64,000 nucleotides of DNA from CAVZVW01 sp963778845. GTDB taxonomy: Bacteria > Actinomycetota > Actinomycetes > Actinomycetales > Kineosporiaceae. Position 1 is the stretch's first letter; each line of letters opens with the position of its first letter. This document shows positions 20,060-28,595 of the stretch, piece by piece. The notes below the pieces were generated by a model. That model was given only the letters and a program-made list of their open reading frames with translations, ran no database searches and had not been told where the DNA came from. The stretch is from positions 248,001-312,000 of the forward strand of contig CAVZVW010000005.1 in NCBI GenBank assembly GCA_963778845.1, read 5' to 3'. Made by a program: the position numbers and the translations under genes.

Positions 20060-20296
20060 GTGGTGGTTCAGGCGTACATCCTCATCCAGACCGAGGTCGG
20101 CCGGGCGAGCACGGTCGCTCGCGAGATCGCGCAGGTGGCGGGTGTCACCCTGGCAGAGGACGTCACCGGCCCCTACGACGTCATCGCCCGGGTCGAGGCC
20201 GGCAGCGTCGACGAGCTGGGCCACCTGGTCATCGCGAAGATCCAGGACGTCAAGGGGATCACCCGCACGCTCACGTGCACCGTCGTCCACCTCTGA
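20060..20296 (+). CDS. Stand-alone Lrp/AsnC ligand-binding (RAM) domain protein
   Basis: 78-residue protein starting at the GTG at 20060 behind AGGAGGG. The sequence VVVQAYILIQTEVGRASTVA, then EDVTGPYDVIARVEAG and KDVKGI-like IQDVKGITRT, is the alpha/beta regulation-of-amino-acid-metabolism domain found at the C-terminus of Lrp/AsnC regulators, here without the DNA-binding part. Such single-domain proteins are common in actinobacteria beside thiL; their ligand is usually unknown. It may modulate a full-length Lrp protein by mixed oligomers (inference). The stop overlaps the next frame, whose GTG lies at 20275. Confidence 0.85.
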   Translation: MVVQAYILIQTEVGRASTVAREIAQVAGVTLAEDVTGPYDVIARVEAGSVDELGHLVIAKIQDVKGITRTLTCTVVHL

Positions 20297-20892
20297 CCGC
20301 AGCGCGGCCGCCGACCCCGGCGCGGCCGCCGACCCCGGCGCGGCCGCCGACCCCAGCGCGGCCGCCGACCCCAGCGGGGCGGCCGACCCCAGCGGGGCGG
20401 CCGACCTCAGCCCGAGGGCGTGGCCGCCTTGCGTCGGCTGCCCTGGCCCTCGGAGTCGTGCTACCCACGGCGTGCAGCTCCGCGCCCTCCGGCGCCGCCC
20501 CTACGGCGAGCGCGCTGACCACTCTCTCGGTGCCGCGGGCCGCCGGCTCGGCCTGCGCAGGAGTCGTCGCGCACCTGCCCGGCACCGTGCTGGACCAGCC
20601 TCGCCACGCAGCGGGCACGCCGGGCTCGGCGTCCTGGGGCGAGCCGGCGATCGTGCTGCGCTGCGGGCTGGCCCCGCTAGGCCCCACCACCCAGCCGTGC
20701 CTGTCGGTCGACGACGTCGACTGGGTGGTCGAGCAGGCAGCCGACGGCGTGGTCTTCACCACGTTCGGCCGGGACCCCGGGGTGCAGGTCAGGGTCCCAG
20801 CCTCCTACGGGCAGACCAACGCCTCGGCGGCTTTGGTCGACGTCGGAGCCGCGGTGGCCACCCTGCCGACGCGTGACCACTGCGTCGCGTGA
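20275..20892 (+). CDS. DUF3515 family lipoprotein with a repetitive Pro/Arg-rich N-terminal extension
   Basis: 205-residue frame. The C-terminal 135 residues match the DUF3515 family of actinobacterial envelope proteins encoded near ddl and thiL (VLDQPRH, WGEPAIVLRCG, VDWVVEQAADGVVFTTFGRDP). A lipoprotein signal LASAALALGVVLPTAC ends in the lipobox LPTAC. Upstream of it the frame is made of R-P-P-T-P-A repeats from an 18-base tandem repeat, back to a GTG at 20275 that overlaps the preceding gene by 22 bases. No ATG, GTG or TTG between the repeat and the signal would spare the lipobox, so either the repeat is translated or the start is non-standard. Function unknown. Confidence 0.75.
   Translation: MHRRPPLTAARPPTPARPPTPARPPTPARPPTPAGRPTPAGRPTSARGRGRLASAALALGVVLPTACSSAPSGAAPTASALTTLSVPRAAGSACAGVVAHLPGTVLDQPRHAAGTPGSASWGEPAIVLRCGLAPLGPTTQPCLSVDDVDWVVEQAADGVVFTTFGRDPGVQVRVPASYGQTNASAALVDVGAAVATLPTRDHCVA
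20303..20410. repeat. Six 18-bp tandem repeats at the start of the DUF3515 gene
   Basis: The unit is cgcggccgccgaccccgg, repeated six times end to end; the last two copies diverge (cggggcggccgaccccag). It begins seven bases after the stop of the RAM-domain gene. Units are multiples of three, so copy-number change would keep the downstream frame. Confidence 0.9.
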
Positions 20893-20938
20893 CGGGTCCG
20901 GCCCGGGCCGAGCCGGCGACGCGCCGGAGCTCGCGTGC

Positions 20939-22129
20939 TCAGCGCAGCCCGGTGCGCCGTCGAAGGGCGAGCTGCAGCAGCCGGTCGACCAGGTCGGGGT
21001 AGCTCAACCCGGTCTCGGCCCACATGCGCGGGTACATGGAGAACGGCGTGAACCCCGGCATCGTGTTGATCTCGTTGACCAGCACCGTGCCGTCCTCGCG
21101 GACGAAGAAGTCGACGCGGGCCAGCCCCTCGCAGCCCAGGGCCTCGAATGCCCGCAGGGCCAGGGTCCGCACCCGGTGCGAGACGTCGTCAGGCAGGTCC
21201 GCGGGACAGGTCAGCCGCACGCCGTCCGCGTCGAGGTACTTGGCCTCGAAGTCGTAGAACTCGTGGCCGCCGAGCACCTCGATCTCGCCCGGCAGGCTGG
21301 TGGCGGCCGGCGCCCCGTCGAGTGACTCCAGGACCGCGCACTCGATCTCGCGCCCGGAGATCGCGGCCTCGACCACGACCTTGGGGTCGTGCCGGCGCGC
21401 GACCGCGATCGCGGCGTCGAGGTCCTCGGCGTCGGCGACCTTGGTGATGCCGATGCTGGAGCCTGCCCGCGCCGGCTTCACGAAGACCGGGAAGCCCAGC
21501 TCCTCGACCGCCTCGCGCACCCGTTCGGGGTGATGCTCCCAGTCCTTGGCGGGCACCGAGACGTACGGACCCACCGCGAGGCCGGCGCCCTCCAGCAGGA
21601 CCTTCATCACCTGCTTGTCCATGCAGGCCGCGCTGGACAGGACGCCGGACCCGACATACCGCACGTCGGCGAGCTCGAGGAGCCCCTGGATGGTCCCGTC
21701 CTCGCCGAACGGCCCGTGGAGCAGCGGGAACACGACGTCGACCTCACCGAGGTCTTGCGGAGGCCGACCCGGCTGCGACGTTGTCAGCTCGCTCACGCCG
21801 ACCTCGAGCGCCAGGCTCACGCCCGGCCCGTCCCCCGCGCCGACCTCCGGCAGCGCGCCCGTCGACAGCTCCCAACGGTGCGGGTCGTCGGGGGCCAGCA
21901 CCCACCGACCCGTCGCGGTGATTCCGACCGCGACGACGTCGTAGGCAGATCGGTCGATCGCACTGAGCACCCCGGCCGCGGTCACGCAGCTGATCGCGTG
22001 CTCACTCGACCGGCCGCCGAACACGACCGCGACGCGGGGTCTGCGCCCCGGCGGCCCGCCTGCGACGTCCTGCGGCTGCGACGTCGGATGGGGGCTGCCT
22101 TCGGCCTCGGGAGGCGGGTTGTGGTCCAT
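20939..22129 (-). CDS. ddl: D-alanine--D-alanine ligase
   Basis: ATP-grasp ligase that makes the D-Ala-D-Ala dipeptide for peptidoglycan. Start at the ATG at 22129 (MDHNPPPEAEG) after which RVAVVFGGRSSEHAIS opens the conserved N-terminal domain; a longer frame upstream is not supported. 396 residues with the HGPFGEDGTIQGLLE motif, the omega-loop VGSGVLSSAACMDK, and the C-terminal metal/ATP site VLVNEINTMPGFTP. The Tyr/Phe selectivity position was not analysed. It is convergent with the DUF3515 gene. Confidence 0.95.
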   Translation of the reverse strand: MDHNPPPEAEGSPHPTSQPQDVAGGPPGRRPRVAVVFGGRSSEHAISCVTAAGVLSAIDRSAYDVVAVGITATGRWVLAPDDPHRWELSTGALPEVGAGDGPGVSLALEVGVSELTTSQPGRPPQDLGEVDVVFPLLHGPFGEDGTIQGLLELADVRYVGSGVLSSAACMDKQVMKVLLEGAGLAVGPYVSVPAKDWEHHPERVREAVEELGFPVFVKPARAGSSIGITKVADAEDLDAAIAVARRHDPKVVVEAAISGREIECAVLESLDGAPAATSLPGEIEVLGGHEFYDFEAKYLDADGVRLTCPADLPDDVSHRVRTLALRAFEALGCEGLARVDFFVREDGTVLVNEINTMPGFTPFSMYPRMWAETGLSYPDLVDRLLQLALRRRTGLR

Positions 22130-22200
22130 CGGCGCCGAGGCTACCCGTCGCCGGCGCCGCGGCGGCGCGGACCCGGCTGTGGCCTGCGTAGGGTTGGCGG

Positions 22201-23394
22201 GTGGAACCCGCGCGGGAGACATCGCCGCTCCCCCCGCCGCCCTCACCTCCCCAACCGCCTTCGCTGTCGAGGCTGTCCCCGCAGACGATCGCGGTGGTCG
22301 CCGGTCGGCCCGCACCGACGGCCGACGCGCCGGTGAACGCCCCGATCGTCCTCAGCTCCACCTACGTCGCCTCCGACACCGCCACGTCGGCGGATGACCG
22401 TGTCTACGGACGGTTCGCCAACCCCACCTGGGCTGCCTTCGAGGAGGCGCTCGCGGCGCTGGAGGGCGGCGACGCCCTGCTGTTCTCCTCCGGCATGGCC
22501 GCCATCGACGCCGTCCTCGCCCAGGTGCCCGTCGGCGGGGTCGTCGTGACGGCACGCCACGCCTACTCCGGCACCCTCGCCCTGCTGAGGCGGCTCGAGG
22601 AGGCGGGGCGCGTCGTCGTCCGCCACACCGATCTCGCCGACACCCCAGCCGCCTCGGCTGCCACGCAGGGCGCGCACCTGGTGTGGGTCGAGACCCCGAC
22701 GAACCCGATGCTCGACGTGGCCGACCTGCCGGCGCTGGTCGCCGCGGCCCGTGCGGCGGGTGCGGTGGTGGCCGTCGACAACACCTTCTCCACGCCGATG
22801 GTGCTGACGCCGCTGGCCCTGGGCGCAGACGTGGTCGTCCACTCGGTGACCAAGTACCTCAGCGGTCACTCCGACGTGGTGCTCGGCGCGACGGCGACGG
22901 CCGATCCGGCGCTTCTCGAACGCCTGCGGGCTCATCGAAGTCTGCGCGGCGCCGTCCCCGGTCCCTTCGAGGCGTGGCTCGCGCTGCGGGGGCTTCGCAC
23001 GCTGGGGCTGCGCGTCGAGCGGGCAGGCACCACGGCGGCGCTGCTCGCCGGCCGCCTCGTCGGCCACCCTGCTGTGGAGCACGTCCGCCATCCCAGCCTT
23101 CCCGACGACCCGGGCCACGCACGCGCGACAGCGCAGATGCGCGGCTACGGTGCCGTGGTCGCCGTCGAGGTGAAGGGCGGGGCGGACGCCGCGGAGCACG
23201 TCGCGTCGACCGTGCGTCTGTGGGTGCACGCGACGAGCCTGGGCGGCGTCGAGTCGAGCTTGGAGCGACGGCGGCGGCATGCCGCCGAGGCGGAGACCGT
23301 GCCCGAGGGCCTGCTGCGACTGTCCGTGGGCATCGAGGACCTCGAGGACCTCTGGGCCGACCTCGACCAGGCACTCAGCTCGACCCTCGGCTGA
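22201..23394 (+). CDS. Cystathionine gamma-synthase/lyase family PLP enzyme
   Basis: 397-residue Cys/Met-metabolism PLP enzyme, with ALLFSSGMAAIDAVL, WVETPTNPMLDVADLP, the PLP-contacting VDNTFSTP and the Schiff-base Lys218 in SVTKYLSGHSD. Family members make or break cystathionine and related thioethers; which one cannot be told by eye. The N-terminal 25 residues are Pro-rich and unconserved, so the true start may be later than the GTG at 22201. It points away from ddl across a 71-base gap and converges on gpsA. The 3' end lies in a 17-base tandem repeat that includes the stop codon. Confidence 0.88.
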   Translation: MEPARETSPLPPPPSPPQPPSLSRLSPQTIAVVAGRPAPTADAPVNAPIVLSSTYVASDTATSADDRVYGRFANPTWAAFEEALAALEGGDALLFSSGMAAIDAVLAQVPVGGVVVTARHAYSGTLALLRRLEEAGRVVVRHTDLADTPAASAATQGAHLVWVETPTNPMLDVADLPALVAAARAAGAVVAVDNTFSTPMVLTPLALGADVVVHSVTKYLSGHSDVVLGATATADPALLERLRAHRSLRGAVPGPFEAWLALRGLRTLGLRVERAGTTAALLAGRLVGHPAVEHVRHPSLPDDPGHARATAQMRGYGAVVAVEVKGGADAAEHVASTVRLWVHATSLGGVESSLERRRRHAAEAETVPEGLLRLSVGIEDLEDLWADLDQALSSTLG

Positions 23395-23427
23395 GCGCGA
23401 CCCTCGCCTGAGCTCGACCCTCGGCTC
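23377..23427. repeat. Three 17-bp tandem repeats at the 3' end of the cystathionine gene
   Basis: Units agctcgaccctcggctg, agcgcgaccctcgcctg and agctcgaccctcggctc run end to end from 23377 to 23427. The first contains the TGA of the upstream gene, suggesting duplication of the gene end into the spacer. Confidence 0.8.
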
Positions 23428-23452
23428 ACCCGAAGACCCGGGCTCAGGCGAG
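23403..23452. terminator. Possible bidirectional terminator between the cystathionine gene and gpsA
   Basis: An 11-base perfect inverted repeat (ctcgcctgagc at 23403-23413, complement at 23442-23452) closes a 28-base loop between two convergent genes; the right arm covers the gpsA stop. No T-run. Confidence 0.4.
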
Positions 23453-24485
23453 CTCGAACTTGCGCGGCCTCCCGAGCAGCCGCGGGGCCATGTCGGTCAC
23501 GGGGAGCCCCTCGTGCACGACGGCGACGACCTGCTCCGCGATCGGCATGTCGACGCCGACGCTGCGCGCGAGATCGAGGATCGGTCGGCAGGACTTCACA
23601 CCCTCGGCCGTCTGACGGGTCCTCGCGACGACCTCGTCCAGGGTGAGCCCGTGGCCGAGGTGCACCCCGAAGGTGCGGTTGCGTGACAGCGGCGACACGC
23701 ATGTCGCGACCAGGTCGCCCATGCCCGGCGAGCCCGGCCATGGTGGCCGGTTCGGCACCGAGCGCCAGCCCGAGCCGGGTGGTCTCCGCCAGCCCTCGCG
23801 TGATGATCGAGGCCTTCGTGTTGTCCCCGAAACCCATCCCCTCCGCGATGCCGACCGCCAGTGCGATGACGTTCTTGACGGCGCCGCCGAGCTCGACGCC
23901 CACGACGTCGGTCTGGGTGTACGGGCGGAAGTACGGCGCCGAGCACGCGGCTGCCACCTGTTCGGCCACATCGGCGTCGGTGCAGGCGACGACTGTCGCC
24001 GTGGGCTGCCGCGCAGCGATCTCCCTGGCCAGGTTCGGGCCGGACACGACGGCGATGCGCCCGGGCGACCTGCCCGTCACCTCGGCCATCACCTCGCTCA
24101 TGCGGCGCAGCGAGCCGTGCTCGACCCCCTTCATGAGGCTCACGAGCACGGCAGCCTCACCGATTGCCGAGGACCAGGCCGCGAGGTTGTCGCGCAGGCT
24201 CTGGGACGGCACCGCCAGTACCACGATCTTCGCGCCGTCCAGCACCTCGCCGGGGTCCGTGGACGCCGTGATGGCCGGCGGGAGCGGCAGGTCGTCGAGG
24301 TAGGCGGTGTTGCGGTGGCTCCTCGTGATCTCCTCGCACACCTGGGCGCGCCGCCCCCACATCCGCACCCGGCAGCCGGCGTCGGCGAGGACGATGGCGA
24401 ACGTCGTCCCCCAGGAGCCCGTGCCCATCACGGCCACACCCCTGGCGTCGGCGGTCGGCACTGTCCCGGTCGTTGCACCCGTCAT
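23444..24485 (-). CDS. gpsA: Glycerol-3-phosphate dehydrogenase (NAD(P)+), with one frameshift
   Basis: Reduces dihydroxyacetone phosphate to sn-glycerol 3-phosphate for phospholipids. The N-terminal part from the ATG at 24485 carries the Rossmann motif VAVMGTGSWGTTFA, SLMKGVEHG and the catalytic GGAVKNVIALAVGIAEGMGFG; the family then has AGLAGMGDLVATC, which here is split: the first frame reads AGLAGHGRPG and the correct one resumes with GMGDLVATCVSPLSRNR. One extra base in the CCC at 23724-23726 (plus strand) explains it. Restored length is about 346 residues, normal for GpsA. Start overlaps the plsC stop by four bases. Confidence 0.9.
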
Positions 24486-25261
24486 GGCGCCCTCCGTCCC
24501 TGCCCTGGTCGCCGTGCCCGCTCGGCCGACGTCCTCGGGTCACCGGTGCGGGGCTGGCCGTGCTCCCGCGGGTCCCACCGCCGCTGGGGCGGCTGCTCCC
24601 CCCGGATCTCGGCCAGCAGCAGCGTCATGGCGTCGAGGATCGCGTCTGTCGCCCCACGCAGCGTCGCGACGTCCATCGGCCGTCCCTCGAAGGCCGCAAG
24701 GTCGACCGGGGGGCCGGCCCACACGTGAACCGTTCGCCGAGGCAGCAGGTGCGGGCGCCGACCGTACGGGGCGAGCACGTCCTGTGCACCCCACTGGGCG
24801 ATCGGGATGACCGGACACCCGGTGGTCAACGCCACCCGGGCGGCGCCCGTCTTGCCGATCATCGGCCAGAGGTCGGGGTCGCGGGTCAGGGTCGCTTCGG
24901 GGTAGATCGCCACGCACTCACCGGACTGGACGGCGCGAACAGCCTCGGTGAGAGCCCGCCCGGCGTCCGCGGACTCCCGGTAGACCGGGATCTGACCGGC
25001 TCCGCGCAGGATGTGCCCGGCCACGGGCACACGGAAGACCGCCTCCTTGGCCAGGAAGCGCGGAGGCCAGCCGTTGTCGTGGAGGAAGTGCGCGAACGTG
25101 AACGGGTCGACGTGCGAGATGTGGTTGGTCACAGCGACGAAGCCGCCCTCAGCGGGCAGGTGCTCCTCACCGCGCCAGTCCCGCTTCGTGAAGGCCATCA
25201 ACGGCGGGCGGAGGAGGGCGACGGCGAAACGGTACGAGGCGCCCTTGTGGCGGGCGGTCAC
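24482..25261 (-). CDS. plsC: 1-acyl-sn-glycerol-3-phosphate acyltransferase
   Basis: Acylates lysophosphatidate to phosphatidate in phospholipid synthesis. The GTG at 25261 is chosen because AGGAG lies about seven bases upstream; the frame is open further. 259 residues with the catalytic NHISHVD (H-x4-D, His47/Asp52), the GAGQIPVYRE substrate-binding region and IYPEATLTRDPDLWP, the third block of the acyltransferase family. A hydrophobic patch near the N-terminus suits membrane association. It overlaps gpsA by four bases, so two consecutive glycerolipid steps are co-translated. Confidence 0.93.
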   Translation of the reverse strand: MTARHKGASYRFAVALLRPPLMAFTKRDWRGEEHLPAEGGFVAVTNHISHVDPFTFAHFLHDNGWPPRFLAKEAVFRVPVAGHILRGAGQIPVYRESADAGRALTEAVRAVQSGECVAIYPEATLTRDPDLWPMIGKTGAARVALTTGCPVIPIAQWGAQDVLAPYGRRPHLLPRRTVHVWAGPPVDLAAFEGRPMDVATLRGATDAILDAMTLLLAEIRGEQPPQRRWDPREHGQPRTGDPRTSAERARRPGQGRRAP

Positions 25262-25380
25262 GAGGGTGCTCCTTGGGTCAGGCCGGGGCGCGCGGGGCGA
25301 CTCATCCTCGCCCAGCGGCCCGGGCATGTCGAGCAGCACCGGCGCGCGGGCGGCGTCCACCCCTGGCAGGATCGGCCTCG

Positions 25381-26094
25381 ATGGCAGCAGCCCCCGGCAG
25401 CAGAAGGCCCGGCCCGAGCCCGCACCCGGCCGTCCGCGGATGGACGCTCGTGCTGCCCCTCAAGGGCGGCAGCGACGCGAAGTCCCGGCTCGGGGCGGGG
25501 CCACGTGTCGCCAGCGCGATCGGCATGGACTGCCTGGACGCCGTGCTGGCCTGCCCCCGCGCCCGGCGGGTGCTGGTGGTGACCGGTGACGCGGTGATCG
25601 CGTCGTTGGCGGCCACGGCAGGGGCCGACGTGGTGGCCGAGGATCGGCCCGGCGCGGGGCTGATGGCCGCGGTGCGCCGCGGTCTCGAGGAGGTCGGCAG
25701 CGGGCCGTGTGCGGTTCTTCTCGCGGACCTGCCGGCCATGCGACCCGAGGACCTCTCGACCGCTCTGGACGCCGTGGCGCGGGCTCTCGCGGCCCCTCAC
25801 GGGTCGTCGATGGCGTTCGTGCCCGACGCCGAGGGCACGGGGACGGTGCTCGTCGGTGCGCTCGACGTCACGAAGCTGGACCCGGCCTTCGGCCCCCAAT
25901 CGGCTCGCGCCCACGCCCTGCGCGGAGCGCGCCGCCTCGACCTCCCGCTGCCCCGGCTACGCCGCGACGTCGACACGCCCGCCGATCTCGCCGCCGCGGC
26001 GGCCCTGGGCGTCGGACCCCGCACCGCCGGGGCCCTGCCCGCGATCGGCGTGGCGGCACCGAGCGGCGAGGCGAGCACGTCTGCGGGCGGCTAG
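25381..26094 (+). CDS. cofC: 2-phospho-L-lactate (phosphoenolpyruvate) guanylyltransferase of F420 synthesis
   Basis: Activates phospholactate or phosphoenolpyruvate with GTP for coenzyme F420. The 237-residue product, from the ATG at 25381, opens with WTLVLPLKGGSDAKSRL, the glycosyltransferase-A-like nucleotide-binding loop typical of CofC, followed by VVAEDRPGAGLMAAVRRGL, CAVLLADLPAMRP and a C-terminal LPRLRRDVDTPADL. It implies the organism makes F420. It is divergent from plsC and is followed 10 bases later by a small gene on the same strand. Confidence 0.9.
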   Translation: MAAAPGSRRPGPSPHPAVRGWTLVLPLKGGSDAKSRLGAGPRVASAIGMDCLDAVLACPRARRVLVVTGDAVIASLAATAGADVVAEDRPGAGLMAAVRRGLEEVGSGPCAVLLADLPAMRPEDLSTALDAVARALAAPHGSSMAFVPDAEGTGTVLVGALDVTKLDPAFGPQSARAHALRGARRLDLPLPRLRRDVDTPADLAAAAALGVGPRTAGALPAIGVAAPSGEASTSAGG

Positions 26095-26104
26095 CCTGGG
26101 CTGC

Positions 26105-26344
26105 GTGCAGGCGACCGTGCACCACTTCGACCCCGACGAGTCCAGCGGCCAGGTTGTCACCGACGAGGGGCTCATCCTCCCCTTCGGGCCCGACGCCGTC
26201 GCCACCAGCGGCCTGCGGCACGTGCGCCAGGGGCAGCGGCTCAGCATCCAGGTGGAGGGCCAGGGCAGCGACCAGCGCGTGGTCGGGTTCCGGCTGGGCA
26301 TCGTCGGCCAGGTCCCGGAGCACAGCCGGCGCACCACGACCTGA
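26105..26344 (+). CDS. Small cold-shock-domain-like protein
   Basis: 79 residues from the GTG at 26105. The sequence VQATVHHFDPDESSGQVVTD, then GLILPFGPDAV and LRHVRQGQRLSIQVEG, has the spacing of a cold-shock beta-barrel (K/H-x-F-D ... GxV ... V/ILP ... L/V-x-GQ-x-V/I), but the aromatic RNP1/RNP2 residues that bind nucleic acid are poorly kept. It follows cofC by 10 bases and may be co-transcribed. A divergent CSD is my best guess; its function is unknown. Confidence 0.65.
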   Translation: MQATVHHFDPDESSGQVVTDEGLILPFGPDAVATSGLRHVRQGQRLSIQVEGQGSDQRVVGFRLGIVGQVPEHSRRTTT

Positions 26345-26388
26345 GGGCACGCGGACAGACCCCGGCGGGGGAGGTCGAGCCCTACCGG

Positions 26389-27711
26389 TCAGCCACGCTC
26401 GTAGTCGGCGCCCAGGGCGTCGAGCTTGGCCTGGAAGTGCTCGTAGCCGCGGTCGATGAGGTCGATCCCCCGCACGTGCGACGTCCCCTCCGCCGCCAGC
26501 GCGGCGATGAGGTGGCTGAAGCCGCCTCGAAGGTCCGGTACCTCGATGTCGGCCCCGTGCAGCTTCGTCGGGCCCGACACGACCGCGGAGTGCCGGAAGT
26601 TGCGCTGCCCGAACCGGCAGGGCAGCCCGCCCAGGCACTCGCGGTACAGCTGGATCTGCGCGCCCATCTCACGCAGCGCGCTGGTGAAGCCGAACCGGTT
26701 CTCGTACACGGTCTCGTGCACGATCGACAGGCCGCTGGCCTGCGTCAGCGCGACGACGAGCGGCTGCTGCCAGTCGGTCATGAACCCGGGTGCACCGCCG
26801 TCTCGAGCACCAGGGAGTTCAGCGAGCCGCCGGGGTGGCAGAACCGGATGCCGTCGTCGCCGACGTCGAGCAGGCCGCCGACCTTGCGGAACACGTTGAG
26901 GAACGTCATCATCTCCAGCTGCCGGCGCCCCGAGCACGGTGATGTCGCCCTTCGGTGGCCAGCGCCGCGCACGCCCAGGACGCGGCCTCGATCCGGTCCG
27001 GGAGCGCGCGGTGGGTGAAGCCGCCCAGCTTGCTCGACGCCTTCGACCCGGATCACCCGGTCGGTGTCGACGCTGATGATCGCGCCCATCTTCTGCAGGA
27101 CGGCGATCAGGTCCATGATCTCGGGCTCGATGGCGGCGTTGCGCAGCTCGGTGACACCCTCGGCCCGCACAGCGGTGAGCAGCACCTGCTCGGTCGTGCC
27201 GACGCTGGGGTAGGGCAGCTCCAGCTTGGTGCCCTGCAGCCGTTGCGGGGCCGACAAGGCGATGCCGTGGGGCCGCTTGTCGACCGGTGGCGCCGAACTG
27301 GCGCAGCACGTCGAGGTGGTAGTTGATCGGCCGGTCGCCGATCGTGGCAGCCACCCAGGTCGGGGATGAACGCCTCGCCCAGGCGGTGCAGCAGCGGGCC
27401 GCAGAACAGGATCGGGATCCGGCTGGACCCGGCGTGGGCGTCGATGTCGGCGACGTGCGCGCGCTCGACGTTGCTGGGGTCGAGGATCAGCTCGCCCTCG
27501 TCCGCGCGCGAGTCGTCGACCGTCACCCCGTGCAGCTCGAGCAGACCCGTGACCACCGCGACGTCGCGGATGTGCGGCACGTTGCGCAGCGGCTGGGCTC
27601 CTCGCCGAGCAGCGCGGCGACCATCGCCTTCGACACGAAGTTCTTGGCCCCGCGCACCTGGATCGTGCCCCGGAGCGGGGTACCGCCGTGCACGGTGAGG
27701 ACGTCGTTCAT
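26389..27711 (-). CDS. murA: UDP-N-acetylglucosamine 1-carboxyvinyltransferase, with seven frame changes
   Basis: Commits UDP-GlcNAc to peptidoglycan by transferring enolpyruvate. From the ATG at 27711 the protein reads MNDVLTVHGGTPLRGTIQVRGAKN, and all family blocks follow: DLGGCTIGDRPINYHLDV with the catalytic Cys, ELPYPSVGTTEQVLLTAV, AAIEPEIMDLIAVLQKMGA, DITVLGARQLEMM, TDWQQPLVVALTQASG, a YENRFGF motif and a C-terminal LDALGADYERG. They are spread over three frames; single-base indels are needed near 27593 (-1), 27346 (+1), 27284 (+1), 27032 (+1), 26949 (+1), 26923 (+1) and 26797 (-1). The corrected protein is about 439 residues, a normal MurA. The complete conservation argues for sequence error. 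Confidence 0.85.
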
Positions 27712-27853
27712 GCCCACCATCGTCGCGCACGTGCGCGCTGCGACACGCCGACCACCGTTCGCGGCTCGTTCGCCGGCGCCGGCCAGGCGCCGGCCAGGCA
27801 CCGGCCGCCCCGTTCGTCGGGCGACCCGCGCCTGGCCGGCAGACGCCGGGGGG

Positions 27854-28595
27854 TCAGGCCTTCTTGGCCGGCGCCTTGCGCGCAGTGGTCTTCGCCGGAG
27901 CCTTCGCGGGAGCCTTCGCGGGAGCCTTCGCCGCGGCCTTGGCCGGAGCCTTCGCCGCCGCCTTGACCGGGCTCGCCTTGGTCGCGGCCACCCGTGCAGG
28001 TGCCTTGCGCGCGGGAGCGGCCTTCGCCGGCGCCTTGACCGCAGCCTTCGCGGGGGCCTTCGCAGCGGCCTTGGCCGGAGCCTTGACAGCCGCCTTGGCC
28101 GGCGCCTTCGCCGGGGCCTTGGCTGCAGCCTTGGCCGGCGCCTTCACGGCGGCCTTGGCCGGCGCCTTCACCGCTGCCTTGGCCGGGGCCTTGGCCGGCG
28201 CCTTCACGGCGGTCTTCGCGGGCGCTGCCTTGACGGCGCTGCGAGCAGCGGAGCGTGCGGTGCTGGTCGCCGTCGTCGCGGCGGCCTTCGCCGCAGCGGC
28301 TGCCGCCCTGGGCATGCTCCTGGGGTCGGCCACGTAGCTCTTGAAGGCGGTCCCCGGCTTGAAGCGCGGCACGGACGTCTTCTTGATCTTGACCTTGTCG
28401 CCGGTGCGCGGGTTGCGGCCGACGCGAGCGTTGCGCACCACCTTCTCGAAGGAGCCGAACCCGGTGATGGCCACCTTCTCGCCTCGGGCGACGGCGCGCT
28501 GGATGGTGTCGACGACGGCCTCGACGGCCTCGGCGGCAGCCTTCTTGCTGCCCAGACGCTCCTCGAGCGGCTTCGACGAGCTGAGCCTTGTTCAC
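27854..28595 (-). CDS. hupB: HU-family nucleoid protein with long Lys/Ala/Pro tail, one frameshift
   Basis: Actinobacterial HU (HupB/HLP): an N-terminal HU domain and a long basic tail. It starts MNKAQLVEA at 28595, after which the frame shifts at about 28570-28575 (one extra base in gccgct), then continues ERLGSKKAAAEAVEAVVDTI, KVAITGFGSFEKV and the DNA-binding arm VRNARVGRNPRTGDKVKI. The tail from about residue 100 is tandem PAKAAVKA-type repeats, ending KAPAKKA. Corrected length is about 246 residues. Such tails bind DNA and RNA and can be acetylated in mycobacteria; here the tail is encoded by a repeat-rich 27870-28240 stretch. Confidence 0.9.
27870..28240 (-). repeat. Degenerate tandem repeats coding the HU tail
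   Basis: Many imperfect copies of a 12-24 base unit built from gccttggccggcgcc and gccttcgcgggagcc (plus-strand sense), encoding Ala-Pro-Ala-Lys-Ala blocks. Likely variable in copy number between strains. Confidence 0.85.

Noticed and set aside
20303..20410. CRISPR array
   Set aside because: Units are contiguous with no spacers, so it is a tandem minisatellite; the same holds for the arrays at 52928 and 53825.
26345..26388. Prophage or integration site near murA
   Set aside because: No integrase, att-like repeat or change in composition; the oddities there are indels.
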